A stretch of 64,000 bases of DNA from Chryseomicrobium palamuruense (lineage in GTDB: Bacteria > Bacillota > Bacilli > Bacillales_A > Planococcaceae), in assembly GCF_042649045.1 (NCBI RefSeq), contig NZ_JBHSEF010000023.1:281666-345665 (forward strand), written 5' to 3'. Each line of letters starts with the position of its first letter. Within the stretch, counting starts at the first letter, position 1. A program made the translations under genes and the position numbers. A model generated the notes under the pieces. It saw only the letters and a list, made by a program, of their open reading frames with translations, was not told the DNA's origin and did no database searches. This document shows positions 26,686 to 35,288 of the stretch, in pieces.

Positions 26686-26850
26686 AAAGACCTTCATCTC
26701 TTAAGAACATAAGAAATGAAAGCCATGAAAAAACGCCTCTCATTCTTATCTCTCAAGTGATGGACACTTGCAGGATTTGGCACTGACGCTTTTGCGCTTT
26801 GCCGAGACTTCACAGGGCCTGTCCCTCTGTCTCTCGTGATAAGAATTGGT
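26686..26850 (-). promoter_or_regulatory. S-box (SAM-I) riboswitch with terminator
   Basis: Minus-strand aptamer at about 26743-26850 with the hallmark segments CTTATCACGAGAGACAGAGG, GGCCCTGTGAAG, CTCGGCAA, TGCCAAATCCTGCAA and GAGAGATAAG closing helix P1. A terminator follows at 26686-26733 (CTTTCATTTCTTA / TAAGAGATGAAGG, T7). SAM binding should turn metNPQ off. Confidence 0.96.
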
Positions 26851-26893
26851 GATATGTAGTTTTGAATTTAGTTCGTCTTGCTAACTGTTTCAC

Positions 26894-26922
26894 AGTCTAA
26901 AGCATCAAAGTTTTCTCGTCAA
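26894..26922 (-). promoter_or_regulatory. promoter of the metNPQ leader
   Basis: TTGACG (26917-26922), 17 bases, TAGACT (26894-26899) on the minus strand, about 45 bp upstream of the aptamer. The rest of 26923-27065 shows nothing. Confidence 0.6.
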
Positions 26923-27065
26923 TAGTAATTTTACTAATTTTTTTAGTAGTCTGACTATGTAAGCGGTTGCTTTGTTGGTACGACGCGGATAGTTTTTTAT
27001 TAGTTTTATTAAAAATTCTTTAAAAAGCATTATTTTGATTTCCTAGAAATGAACAAGCTATCCAA

Positions 27066-27099
27066 TAAAAAAAGCTTCCTTTCTAAATACAGAAACGAG
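27066..27099 (-). terminator. terminator of msrA
   Basis: Imperfect arms AGCcTCgTTTCT / AGAAAgGAaGCT then T7 on the minus strand, directly after the gene. Confidence 0.75.
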
Positions 27100-27106
27100 G
27101 CTCGTC

Positions 27107-27592
27107 TCATGTAAGCACGTTTGATTTGTATTTTGTAAGCAATTGCTGTGGGATATGGCAGTAATCATCCGGACAGCGAGCAAGACGGTCTTGGTGTTCT
27201 TCTGCACTTCGTACATAATTGGTAAGCGGCAGAACTTCTACAGCAATTCGGTCCTCATCTTCACGTTTCTTGATGAACGCCTTGGCCTGCTCTACATGTT
27301 TTGGGTCTATACTATACACCCCAGTTCGATACTTCTCCCCGACGTCTTCTCCTTGTTTGTTGATACTGTATGGATCGATGATTTCAAAAAGATAGCCCAT
27401 CAACTCGTCGACAGATACCACATCTGGATGAAAAGTCGTTTTTACACATTCCGCATATCCGTCATATTCCCCGTCTAACGTTTGAGAAGTTCCATTTGCT
27501 CTTCCCGCTTCAGTCGAGACAATCCCTGGCAACGTCTTCACAAATGCCTGCACGCCCCATAGGCATCCCCCTGCTAAATAAATCGTCTGCAT
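27107..27592 (-). CDS. msrA: peptide-methionine (S)-S-oxide reductase
   Basis: 161 residues. The catalytic motif is GGCLWG (Cys10), a conservative change from GGCFWG; Glu and Tyr of the substrate pocket appear in GEYDGYAECVKTTF and YSINKQGEDVGEKYRTGVY. It repairs oxidised methionine with thioredoxin. No msrB is fused or adjacent. Start ATG after AAGGGGAG. It lies upstream of nothing on the same strand except its terminator. Confidence 0.92.
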   Translation of the reverse strand: MQTIYLAGGCLWGVQAFVKTLPGIVSTEAGRANGTSQTLDGEYDGYAECVKTTFHPDVVSVDELMGYLFEIIDPYSINKQGEDVGEKYRTGVYSIDPKHVEQAKAFIKKREDEDRIAVEVLPLTNYVRSAEEHQDRLARCPDDYCHIPQQLLTKYKSNVLT

Positions 27593-27754
27593 GCAAAATC
27601 TCCCCTTGTACTTAAAATTAAATAAAGACCGAAATCGATCGAAATCAATTCAGGTCTGTAGATGAAGTGTATTTAAAAAAATCCTTTTAAGTTCTGTTGA
27701 GTCTGATGTTGCTTATCTCAATAAAGTAGCAAATAAGATTCATCAGAACCAAAA

Positions 27755-27928
27755 TTATACTTTTCCATCTCTAATTACAGCCTTAATCAAATTGGAAGTT
27801 AACCTTTGATTCGTATTAACTGCTTCTATAGCTCTCAAAGCAATTTGTTTATTGATTTTAAACTCTTCTAACGAAAGGCTCTTTTCTACTAAACGATATT
27901 CTTTTGAGTCTAAAGATAGTCTAGTCAA
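27755..27928 (-). CDS. small hypothetical protein, 57 aa
   Basis: Reading from TTG at 27928, 8 bases after GGAGG; the longer frame overlaps that ribosome site, and the nearby ATG is out of frame and stops at once. A soluble, helical protein (EYRLVEKSLSLEEFKIN, then ALRAIEAVNTNQRLTSNL) without recognisable family. Lower GC than its neighbours. Moderately likely to be real because of the spacing and helical composition. Confidence 0.5.
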   Translation of the reverse strand: MTRLSLDSKEYRLVEKSLSLEEFKINKQIALRAIEAVNTNQRLTSNLIKAVIRDGKV

Positions 27929-28068
27929 ACATTTTCCCTCCAATTCAATAAAATGAATTTGCTTAATTTAAGTATACTTTATTATCTCATATTTTGTGCT
28001 TAAATGAACGTAAGTTGCAGCAGTATCTTCCACTTTCAAATTGGTATTTTTCTGACAAACCATCTAGA

Positions 28069-28155
28069 GTCTTTCCCCTCGAAGTCGAACTCGATAACGG
28101 AACATCCGTCAAAATGACTGCAAACGGAACGGTCCAAATAGCTACAAAAAATTAA
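28069..28155 (+). pseudogene. C-terminal gene fragment
   Basis: An open stretch without a start reads VFPLEVELDNGTSVKMTANG then TVQIATKN and stop, a protein-like beta-rich tail. It seems to be the leftover 3' end of a deleted gene. 27929-28068 holds nothing recognisable. Confidence 0.3.
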
Positions 28156-28199
28156 ATGGTTTTCAGGTTTCCTATGACTAAAAACCGATTTTCCCTGTG

Positions 28200-28238
28200 T
28201 TACGTAAGCTTTTACATTGACGTCACATTTCCTTTACA
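28200..28238 (+). promoter_or_regulatory. PhoP-box-like direct repeats
   Basis: TTACGT (28200), TTTACA (28211), GTCACA (28222) and TTTACA (28233) are spaced exactly 11 bp apart, the arrangement of TT(A/T/C)ACA hexamers bound by PhoP in Bacilli, located 48-86 bp before the alkaline phosphatase start. Confidence 0.75.
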
Positions 28239-28285
28239 TTCAGTTGATATCGTTGCCGTGTACCAAACAAAAGGAGGAAATGTGT

Positions 28286-29611
28286 ATGAAAAAACAGCTT
28301 GTAACAGCCGCTTTGGTGGGAGGACTTGTCGTATCCGGGATCAGTGTCAATGTGACAATGGATCACGCAGAAGCACGGAATGATAACGCTCATAATGGGA
28401 AAGTCAAAAATGTAATTTATATGATTCCTGACGGCTACAGTGCCGCCTATGCAACGAACTACCGTTGGTTCAAAGGCGAAGACTCTTCTTTTGATCCGTA
28501 TGTAAAAGGTCTAATCAAAACCTATTCAGCAGATACAGAAGTGACGGACTCAGCTGCTGCTGGGACGGCGATGGCAACAGGTGTAAAAACGAATAACGGG
28601 ATGGTCGGTGTTACACCCGATGGCAAAGAAGTCGACTCTATCTTAGATGCGGCAGAAGCTGCGAAGAAATCTACAGGACTAGTTGCCACTTCTACAATCA
28701 CACACGCGACGCCAGCTGTGTTCGGCGCAAGTGTCGCATCACGCGGCGATGAATCGTCGATTGCCCCGCAATATTTTGAGAACGATGTGGACGTGCTCCT
28801 CGGAGGAGGCCGTGACTACTTCGTTTCACTAGAAGAAGGTGGTAAACAACCTGCCGGAAACTTAGTGGAAGCTGCTCAGAATGATGGCTATGAGTATGTG
28901 ACCTCTCGTGAAGAGTTACTAAAAGCGAAGAGTGGAAAACTACTCGGTTTATTTGCAGACGACGCAATGGCTCCTGAACTGGAGCGCGGTGAAACGCATC
29001 AGCCAAGTCTGGCCGAGATGACGGATGTCGCAATCCAAGCATTGAAAAAAGACAAAGACGGTTTCTTCTTAATGATAGAAGGCTCACAAATTGACTGGGC
29101 GGGTCATGCACATGATGCAGCTTGGGCGATGACAGACTCCCAAGCATTCGATGAAGCTGTTGCTGCTGCTCTTGAATTTGCGAAAAAAGATGGCAATACA
29201 CTTGTCGTCGTTGCAGGGGATCATGAAACAGGCGGCATGTCCGTTGGTTCGAACAGTGTGTACGATGTAAAAACGGAAGTACTTCATGACGTTACAGCTA
29301 CTGGTGACTTTATGGCTGCTCAGTTAAATGAAACGCGTAACAATGTGGAGGAAGTCGTAGAAGCGCACACAGGGTTTGATTTAACCGCTGAAGAAATTGA
29401 AGCCATTGCTTCTGCCGAAAATCCTGCACGTGCTATCAACACAGTTGTCAGCGACCGCGCGTTGATCGGCTGGACAACAGGTGCACACACCGGGACGGAT
29501 CTTCCAATCTACGCATATGGCCCTCAATCTGACTTGTTCACAGGTCTTTTGGACAACACAGATATTCCAAAACATATGGCGAAAGCAATGAAAATAAAGT
29601 TCGGCAATTAA
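28286..29611 (+). CDS. secreted alkaline phosphatase
   Basis: 441 residues from ATG (MKKQLVTAALVGG) after AAAGGAGG; another ATG two codons earlier is possible. A signal peptide of about 30 residues ends near DHAEAR. The nucleophile motif DSAAAGTAMATG, metal ligands in MIPDGYS, EGSQIDWAGHAHD and VVAGDHETGG, and WTTGAHTG near the C-terminus define a PhoA/PhoB-type phosphomonoesterase that binds zinc and magnesium outside the membrane. The PhoP-like boxes upstream imply induction by phosphate starvation. Confidence 0.93.
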   Translation: MKKQLVTAALVGGLVVSGISVNVTMDHAEARNDNAHNGKVKNVIYMIPDGYSAAYATNYRWFKGEDSSFDPYVKGLIKTYSADTEVTDSAAAGTAMATGVKTNNGMVGVTPDGKEVDSILDAAEAAKKSTGLVATSTITHATPAVFGASVASRGDESSIAPQYFENDVDVLLGGGRDYFVSLEEGGKQPAGNLVEAAQNDGYEYVTSREELLKAKSGKLLGLFADDAMAPELERGETHQPSLAEMTDVAIQALKKDKDGFFLMIEGSQIDWAGHAHDAAWAMTDSQAFDEAVAAALEFAKKDGNTLVVVAGDHETGGMSVGSNSVYDVKTEVLHDVTATGDFMAAQLNETRNNVEEVVEAHTGFDLTAEEIEAIASAENPARAINTVVSDRALIGWTTGAHTGTDLPIYAYGPQSDLFTGLLDNTDIPKHMAKAMKIKFGN

Positions 29612-29626
29612 GTTTCGTACCTAGAG

Positions 29627-29654
29627 CAGCCTCACTTTTGTGGGGTTGTTTTTG
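29627..29654 (+). terminator. terminator of the alkaline phosphatase gene
   Basis: Arms CAGCCTCAC / GTGGGGTTG with G-T pairs, loop TTTT, then a T-rich tail. Confidence 0.7.
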
Positions 29655-29660
29655 TTTTAG

Positions 29661-29689
29661 TAGACAAACCAGATTTTGTGTTGTATACT
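29661..29689 (+). promoter_or_regulatory. promoter of the cold shock gene
   Basis: TAGACA (29661-29666), 17 bases, TATACT (29684-29689). It implies a leader of about 140 nt before the csp start. Confidence 0.65.
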
Positions 29690-29722
29690 AGGTTTAATAA
29701 GTTCATGAAGTACAACACATTT

Positions 29723-29790
29723 AATTCACCTATTACAAAAAGTATCTGTGTATTATTTCCGTACTTTTTGTAATACGTGAATTTTTTTAT
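29723..29790 (+). promoter_or_regulatory. long hairpin plus T7 in the csp leader
   Basis: A nearly perfect stem (AATTCAC-c-TATTACAAAAAGTA paired with TACTTTTTGTAATA-c-GTGAATT) followed by T7. It lies between the only good promoter and the csp gene, so it can be an attenuator or temperature-responsive element, or terminate read-through from upstream. Confidence 0.65.
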
Positions 29791-29836
29791 TGCAGAAAAA
29801 TGATCTTATTAATAATTTATAATGGAGGTCATTTAT

Positions 29837-30037
29837 ATGACACAAGGTACAGTAAAATGGTTTAACGCAGAAAAAGGTTTCGGATTCATCGAAGTTGAAG
29901 GCGGAGCAGACGTATTCGCTCACTTCTCAGCAATCCAAGGTGAAGGATTCAAATCTTTAGACGAAGGTCAAAAAGTTGAATTCAACATCGAAGAAGGTCA
30001 ACGCGGACCACAAGCTACAAACATCGTAAAACTTTAA
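29837..30037 (+). CDS. csp: cold shock protein (CspA/CspB family)
   Basis: 66 residues, a single cold-shock domain with RNP1 KGFGFIEV and RNP2 DVFAHFSA, binding single-stranded RNA/DNA as an RNA chaperone. The chosen ATG is 5 codons inside a longer frame and follows TGGAGGT. Long structured leader upstream and terminator downstream suggest strong monocistronic expression. Confidence 0.97.
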   Translation: MTQGTVKWFNAEKGFGFIEVEGGADVFAHFSAIQGEGFKSLDEGQKVEFNIEEGQRGPQATNIVKL

Positions 30038-30050
30038 TTTTATGATTCGA

Positions 30051-30079
30051 AAAGCATCCCTCTGGGGTGCTTTTTTTGT
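30051..30079 (+). terminator. terminator of csp
   Basis: AAAGCAtCCC / GGGtGCTTT stem with a 4-base loop and T7. Confidence 0.9.
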
Positions 30080-30162
30080 TGTGTCAGGGTGGGGTGGGGG
30101 CTGGGTGGATGTTTAGTTTTAGACAAATGGTTTCCATAATACGAGGAATGTTCTAATGACTT

Positions 30163-30246
30163 AAATTAATGTACGAATCACTGAAATTAATGTACGAATC
30201 AGCCAATTTAATGTACGAATCAGCCAATTTAATGTACGAATCACGA
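30163..30246. repeat. 21-bp tandem repeat, four copies
   Basis: Four consecutive 21-bp units built on AAATTAATGTACGAATCAGCC, copies starting at 30163, 30184, 30205 and 30226 with a few substitutions and no spacers. The unit is free of stop codons on both strands, creating overlapping spurious ORFs. It lies upstream of the GNAT gene at 30417; function unknown. Confidence 0.95.
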
Positions 30247-30416
30247 ACAGAAATACCAGAATCTCGACGATTACTCTTTAAACCATCACCATCATTCCGC
30301 GAATCCACCTCCCTCTTCCCCATTCCACAAAAAACATCTTCTTTTTCAGCGATTTCTGCTACACTAGGACTATTCAAATTTGATCCTGGAACACCCACCA
30401 TGAAAGGAAGAACCCA

Positions 30417-30929
30417 ATGATCCGACAAGCCACCCCGTCTGACTTAGAAGCTATCTTAACTATTTACAACGATGCCATTGTCAACACCACTGCCGTCTAT
30501 TCCTACCACGCGCAAACACTCGAGGACCGCAAAGTCTGGTTTGTTCAAAAACAAACCGACGGGTATCCTGTCATTGTCTATGAAGTCGAAGGAAATGTCG
30601 CGGGCTTTGCCACATTTGGTCCTTTCCGGGCGTGGCCAGCATATAAATATTCGATTGAACACTCGGTGTATGTCAGCTCCGACTTCCGGAAGCGAGGCAT
30701 TGGTCGTGCGCTTCTTCAAGAGCTGATTCGTCTAGCGAGAGCGGACGAATACAAAACTCTTGTGGCCGGCATCGATGCGACCAATGAACAGAGCATCCTG
30801 CTCCACAAAAATCTAGGCTTCACCCATTCAGGTACAATCCGAAACGCCGGATATAAGTTCGAACGCTGGCTCGACCTCGCTTTTTATCAACTTGATTTAG
30901 AAGGGCCGAAGAATCCGGAAGAAGGATGA
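30417..30929 (+). CDS. GNAT acetyltransferase, phosphinothricin acetyltransferase-like
   Basis: 170 residues. The pattern IRQATPSDLEAILTIYNDAI, then SVYVSSDFRKRGIGRALLQE and HKNLGFTHSGTIRNAGYKF is that of the PAT/Bar/YwnH group that acetylates phosphinothricin, methionine sulfoximine or related amines. Start ATG after AAAGGAAG. Substrate specificity cannot be read. Confidence 0.88.
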   Translation: MIRQATPSDLEAILTIYNDAIVNTTAVYSYHAQTLEDRKVWFVQKQTDGYPVIVYEVEGNVAGFATFGPFRAWPAYKYSIEHSVYVSSDFRKRGIGRALLQELIRLARADEYKTLVAGIDATNEQSILLHKNLGFTHSGTIRNAGYKFERWLDLAFYQLDLEGPKNPEEG

Positions 30930-31078
30930 CGAAATACTTGAACAACTAATAGGAAAACATACTATGAGTTTAGCTACCTACATCGGCCGCAATCATCCAT
31001 TACGGAGGGCCGAAGAAGTGCCTGAACAGGGCGGGCAACACAGCCAAACGGGTCTGGTACAACCCACAAACGGCGCGC

Positions 31079-31110
31079 ACAAAAAAGCCATGAACCTATC
31101 TGTTCATGGC
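31079..31110 (-). terminator. terminator downstream of the interrupted GNAT gene
   Basis: Perfect arms GCCATGAAC / GTTCATGGC, then T6 on the minus strand. The stretch 30930-31078 has only a short start-like remnant at 30964. Confidence 0.85.
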
Positions 31111-31149
31111 CTCACCAATCATCGCTGTTCTGTGGAAGCTTATAAAACT

Positions 31150-31683
31150 TTATATCAAGAAGCCCATCTCGATACGCACTTCTTTATTCTGCACATCTGT
31201 ATTGGTATAAGACATTGTGTTGAACCCAATAAGCTCAAATCCGTTCTTCAAGTAAAATTGAATGGCCGGGTAATTGGACGTCTGGGTCTCGAGCGTGAGT
31301 GCGCGTGCCCCCAGTTCGTGCGCTCTTTCTTTAGCCCGTTCAATCAGTCGAGAACCCAGTCCCTGCTTACTGTACGCAGCATCTACATACAAATCATGAA
31401 TCAACAGCGTCTTATTCCATTCCATGTACTGAATAGTAAGAATCGCCGCTTCTTTCCCGTCTATTTCTGCAACGTATACTTCTGAACCTTCTTTGTAGGA
31501 TTCAAAAATCTCTTCTACTAGATGCTTCACAAAAGGCTCTTCTCGGACAGCTTCTGTTAACGACATCGTCCATCAGCTAGCTTCTTTCTTCACTTTCACA
31601 TCATAGTACCGGTCGGTCGAATATGTGTAGAGCACTTTTTTTCCTGCTGGATAGTCTTCTAGATGAATCTGACGAATTATCAT
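31150..31683 (-). pseudogene. GNAT acetyltransferase gene with one internal UGA
   Basis: The frame starts at ATG 31683 after AAGGGGAT and reads MIIRQIHLEDYPAGKKVL for 36 codons, meets TGA at 31573-31575, and continues in the same frame through WTMSLTEAVREEPFV to a complete GNAT domain (SKQGLGSRLIERAKERA, QFYLKNGFELIGF). Related GNATs have both parts in one chain of about 177 residues. Possible outcomes: nonsense-mutated gene, reinitiation at ATG 31566 giving 138 residues, read-through, or a sequencing error. The downstream 5' neighbour is argS, 11 bp upstream, so it is probably cotranscribed with argS. Confidence 0.75.
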
Positions 31684-31697
31684 GTGTTCTTATCCCC

Positions 31698-33386
31698 TTA
31701 CATTTCTTTTGGCGCGGTCATCCCTAAAAGACGCAGCCCTTCACTTAACACAATCTGTACCGCCTTGACCACATCCAGGCGCGCATGTTTGTGAGTGGCG
31801 TCATCCAGAATGCGGACAGACCCGTAATATTTATTAAACGCGCGTGACAACTCTAGTAGATACTTCGCAATTTGGGACGGATCATAGCTTTCGTACGCCC
31901 GTCTGATTGCTTCCGGAAACTCCCCTAAGAGCTTGATGGTCGCCCACGCTTCCGCGTCCACAAATGACTGACTGGATTGCCCTTCTGCGTACGCTCCTTT
32001 TTTCAATAACGTCGAAGCTCGTGCATGCGAGTATTGCACGTAAGGTCCCGTCTCCCCTTCGACTTTCAGCATGTCTTCAAGCGAAAATTCAATATCATTC
32101 ATACGGAAGTTTTTTAAATCATGGAACAAGACAGCCCCTACGCCCACTTGGCGTGCCACTACTTCCGAATCGCGAAGGGTCGGGTTCTTCTCGGCAATAT
32201 TTTTCTCAGCTAGCGCGATGGCGTCGTTCAAGACGTCTTCAAGCAGCACGACTTTTCCTTTTCGTGTCGACATCTTCTTGCCGTTTTGAAGCATCATACC
32301 AAACGGTACATGGGTCATCCCTTCGTGCCATGTGTAGCCCATCTTTTCAATCACCCGGAAAACTTGCTTAAAGTGAAGCGTCTGCTCATTCCCAACCACA
32401 TACAGTGACTTAACAAAAGCGTACGTCTTCTGACGGTAAAGGGCGGCCGCAAGATCCCGCGTCGCATACAGGGTGGTTCCGTCCTTCTTCTTGATCAGGC
32501 AAGGCGGCACATCGTCTCCCACCTGCACGACCTGTGCACCCTCCGACGCCTCTAGCAGATTCTTTTCTTCCAATAGCTGAACGACACGGTCCATCTTGTC
32601 GTTGTAAAAGGCTTCCCCGTTTGTGGAATCAAAGCGAATCGACATCAATTCATAAATCTTTGAAAACTCCTGCAGAGACTCTTCTCGGAACCATGTCCAC
32701 AAGCTGCGCGCTTCCGCGTTTCCTTCTTCAAGTTTCTTAAACCAAAGGCGTGCTTCATCATTGAGCGACTCGTCCTGCTCGGCCTCTTCATGGAACCGCA
32801 CATAAAGTTTCAACAACTCCTGAATCGGACGCTGTTTCACATCTTGTTCCTTGCCCCACAACCGGTAGGCCACCATGAGTTTGCCGAACTGCGTGCCCCA
32901 GTCTCCTAAGTGATTAATCCGGACAGCGGTGTAACCGCACTTTTCCATAATGTAAGCGAGCGAATTGCCGATAACCGTTGACCGTAGATGTCCCATCGAA
33001 AACGGCTTGGCAATGTTTGGGGATGAGAAGTCGATGGTGACGGCTTCTTGGTTCCCGATGGCCAAATCACCATAATGAGCTTGCTTCGTCAGGACCTCTT
33101 TCAAAATGTGTGCTGCAACGAGTTCCTTATTGAAAAATACATTGACGTAGCCACTCACTGCTTCCGCACGGTCGATGAGAGGTACATCCACTAGCTTACT
33201 CACAATGTTCTCCGCAATCGTCTGCGGTGACTGGCGATACACTTTCGCTAGTTCAAAGCATGGCAATGCCAAGTCACCCATTTCTGCGTATTTTGGCGGA
33301 CTGATGCGCGCAAGCACGTCCTCCATACTCCAGTGTTCTTTCACTTGCTCCTGTATGGCTATCGCCACAATCTCTTTGATTTCCAT
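31698..33386 (-). CDS. argS: arginine-tRNA ligase
   Basis: 562 residues from ATG after GGAGGGAAAG. Class I synthetase with HIGH-type SMGHLRST (in SPNIAKPFSMGHLRST), KMSTRKGKVVLLEDVL as the KMSKS-type loop, an N-terminal Arg-N domain and the C-terminal DALR anticodon domain (YVQYSHARASTLLKK). It charges tRNA-Arg. Regulated by the T-box leader upstream. Secure. Confidence 0.97.
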   Translation of the reverse strand: MEIKEIVAIAIQEQVKEHWSMEDVLARISPPKYAEMGDLALPCFELAKVYRQSPQTIAENIVSKLVDVPLIDRAEAVSGYVNVFFNKELVAAHILKEVLTKQAHYGDLAIGNQEAVTIDFSSPNIAKPFSMGHLRSTVIGNSLAYIMEKCGYTAVRINHLGDWGTQFGKLMVAYRLWGKEQDVKQRPIQELLKLYVRFHEEAEQDESLNDEARLWFKKLEEGNAEARSLWTWFREESLQEFSKIYELMSIRFDSTNGEAFYNDKMDRVVQLLEEKNLLEASEGAQVVQVGDDVPPCLIKKKDGTTLYATRDLAAALYRQKTYAFVKSLYVVGNEQTLHFKQVFRVIEKMGYTWHEGMTHVPFGMMLQNGKKMSTRKGKVVLLEDVLNDAIALAEKNIAEKNPTLRDSEVVARQVGVGAVLFHDLKNFRMNDIEFSLEDMLKVEGETGPYVQYSHARASTLLKKGAYAEGQSSQSFVDAEAWATIKLLGEFPEAIRRAYESYDPSQIAKYLLELSRAFNKYYGSVRILDDATHKHARLDVVKAVQIVLSEGLRLLGMTAPKEM

Positions 33387-33403
33387 CTGCTTTCCCTCCA
33401 TAG

Positions 33404-33656
33404 AAAAAACCCCCGCCTCTTTTCGTTATGAAAAGAGACGGGAGTTTGAATTCACCCGCGGTACCACTCTACTTGTCTGTTCGACCCCTCTGGTTGGTAA
33501 CGAGGAGCTTCCCCGGCGTTCCCTACTCGTCTTCAGGAACGCATCTACAAAGTGCGTTTCATCTCGTGTGTTCGACCCGGCTTCCACCACTTCCGGATTC
33601 GCTTGCTCCCCGCACTAGATTACTCTCTTTGTCGTCGACGTTGTTTTGTATTTCTG
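33404..33656 (-). promoter_or_regulatory. T-box leader of argS
   Basis: T-box sequence AGAGTGGTACCGCGGGT at 33454-33470 on the minus strand, a terminator at 33404-33446 (CTCCCGTCTCTTTTC / GAAAAGAGGCGGG, T6), and AGTAA-type stem I start near the 5' end. The gene context predicts an Arg specifier; a CGC is present in stem I but I could not fold it with certainty. Confidence 0.9.
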
Positions 33657-33659
33657 TTT

Positions 33660-33687
33660 AGTATAGCCAATTGATTGGAAAATACAA
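33660..33687 (-). promoter_or_regulatory. promoter of the argS T-box
   Basis: TTGTAT (33682-33687), 16 bases, TATACT (33660-33665) on the minus strand, directly before the leader. Confidence 0.6.
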
Positions 33688-33836
33688 GCTCTTTTTTGAG
33701 ATTCCGGAAGTGGTCTGAAAGAAAATCCAATAAAATGCTCTATTTTCACGTATAATGAATCATATTGACATATGTACGGAACTGAATGTGGAAACGATTC
33801 TAACCTATGACGAAAAACTTAAAAATGAGGGATTCT

Positions 33837-35282
33837 ATGACAACAAACAAATTTACAGACTTTCCAATCAGCGATGACATCCGCCGCGCCTTAACCATTT
33901 TGAAATACGACACACCGACCGAAGTTCAACAAAAAGTTCTACCACTTGCTTATGAAAGCCTAGACCTGGTCGTGAAATCTCAGACCGGAAGCGGAAAGAC
34001 AGCAGCATTCGGTATTCCCATTGCGGACCAGCTGGAGTGGGAAGAGAAAAAGCCGCAAGTGTTGATTTTGACGCCGACACGCGAGCTAGCTGTACAGGTT
34101 CGTGAAGACATCACAAACATCGGCCGCTTCAAGCGTGTGAAAGCTGTGGCATTATACGGGAAAGAGCCGTTTTCGAAACAACGTGAAGAATTAAAACAGA
34201 AGACACATGTGGTCGTTGGAACACCAGGTCGCGTTTTGGATCACATCGAACGTGGCACGCTCGACTTAGAGAAAATCACGCACTTAATTATCGACGAGGC
34301 AGATGAAATGCTGAACCGAGGCTTTATCGAGCAAGTCGAAGACATCATTCGTGAAGTACCGGACAACCGCGTCACGATGGTGTTCTCCGCTACGCTTCCG
34401 AAAGATATTGAGAGCTTATGCCACGCGTACATGAAAGACCCAACGTATATTGAAATTGAGTCGACTGGTGTGACGGCAAGTACGATTGAGCACGCCTTGA
34501 TTGAAGTGAAAGAAGAAGACAAGATTGCGCTTCTTAAAGATATTACGGTTATCGAGAATCCGAATAGCTGCTTGATTTTCTGCCGCACGAAAGAAAATGT
34601 AGATAGCGTCTATAGTGAACTCGAAGAAGCTGGGTATCCGGTTGAGAAGCTTCACGGAGGCATCGTCCAAGAAGACCGCTTTTCTGTCATGGAAGGCTTT
34701 AAACTTGGAAACTTCCGTTACCTTGTCGCAACAGATGTTGCTGCGCGCGGAATTGATATCGACAACGTCAACTTGGTCATCAACTATGACGTGCCGATGG
34801 AAAAAGAAAGCTATGTTCACCGTACGGGTCGTACAGGTCGTGCTGGAGCTGCAGGAAAAGCAATCATGTTTGCGACGCCGTATGAAACGAAATTCGTGCG
34901 CTCGATTGAACGCTATATCGGCTTCGAGTTACCGAAAACGGAAGCTCCTGACCCAGGTGACGTGGCACGTGCCCGTCGTGACTTTGACGAGAAGCTCGCA
35001 AGCCGCCGTGTGGTTCGTAACAACAAAACAGCCCGCATCAACCAAGACATCATGAAGCTCCATTTCAGTGGCGGGAAAAAGAAAAAGATTCGCGCTGTTG
35101 ACCTGGTCGGTACGATTGCTAACATTCCAGGAGTATCTGCAGAAGATATTGGCATCATTACGGTTCAAGATCAAATGTCCTATGTCGACATCCTGAATGG
35201 CAAAGGTTCCCTTGTGCTGCAAGCGATGGAGAACACGACGGTTAAAGGGAAGAAATTAAAAGTGAGTAAAGCGCTGAAATAA
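33837..35282 (+). CDS. dbpA: DEAD-box RNA helicase, DbpA/YxiN type
   Basis: 481 residues from ATG after GAGGGA; a longer reading starts 10 codons earlier without a ribosome site. Motifs: Q motif, SQTGSGKTAAF, PTRELAVQ, DEADEMLNRG, SAT, and HRTGRTGRAG. The C-terminal 75 residues (KIRAVDLVGTIANIPGVSAE) match the DbpA RNA-binding domain that recognises hairpin 92 of 23S rRNA, so a role in 50S subunit assembly is expected. Confidence 0.94.
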   Translation: MTTNKFTDFPISDDIRRALTILKYDTPTEVQQKVLPLAYESLDLVVKSQTGSGKTAAFGIPIADQLEWEEKKPQVLILTPTRELAVQVREDITNIGRFKRVKAVALYGKEPFSKQREELKQKTHVVVGTPGRVLDHIERGTLDLEKITHLIIDEADEMLNRGFIEQVEDIIREVPDNRVTMVFSATLPKDIESLCHAYMKDPTYIEIESTGVTASTIEHALIEVKEEDKIALLKDITVIENPNSCLIFCRTKENVDSVYSELEEAGYPVEKLHGGIVQEDRFSVMEGFKLGNFRYLVATDVAARGIDIDNVNLVINYDVPMEKESYVHRTGRTGRAGAAGKAIMFATPYETKFVRSIERYIGFELPKTEAPDPGDVARARRDFDEKLASRRVVRNNKTARINQDIMKLHFSGGKKKKIRAVDLVGTIANIPGVSAEDIGIITVQDQMSYVDILNGKGSLVLQAMENTTVKGKKLKVSKALK

Positions 35283-35288
35283 GAGTCT

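Noticed and set aside
30163..30246. CRISPR-like repeats
   Set aside because: The 21-bp units are directly adjacent with no spacers, and there are no cas genes.
30169..30428. Overlapping ORFs on both strands containing MYESANL- or SYIKLAD-type repeats
   Set aside because: Produced by the stop-free 21-bp repeat; no ribosome site, and the rest has no protein-like character.
30964..31485. 173-codon plus-strand ORF
   Set aside because: Only its first codons (MSLATYIGRNHPL) resemble the start of a small Bacilli protein; the rest is antisense to the GNAT gene and includes a terminator. At most a short remnant at 30964-31002.
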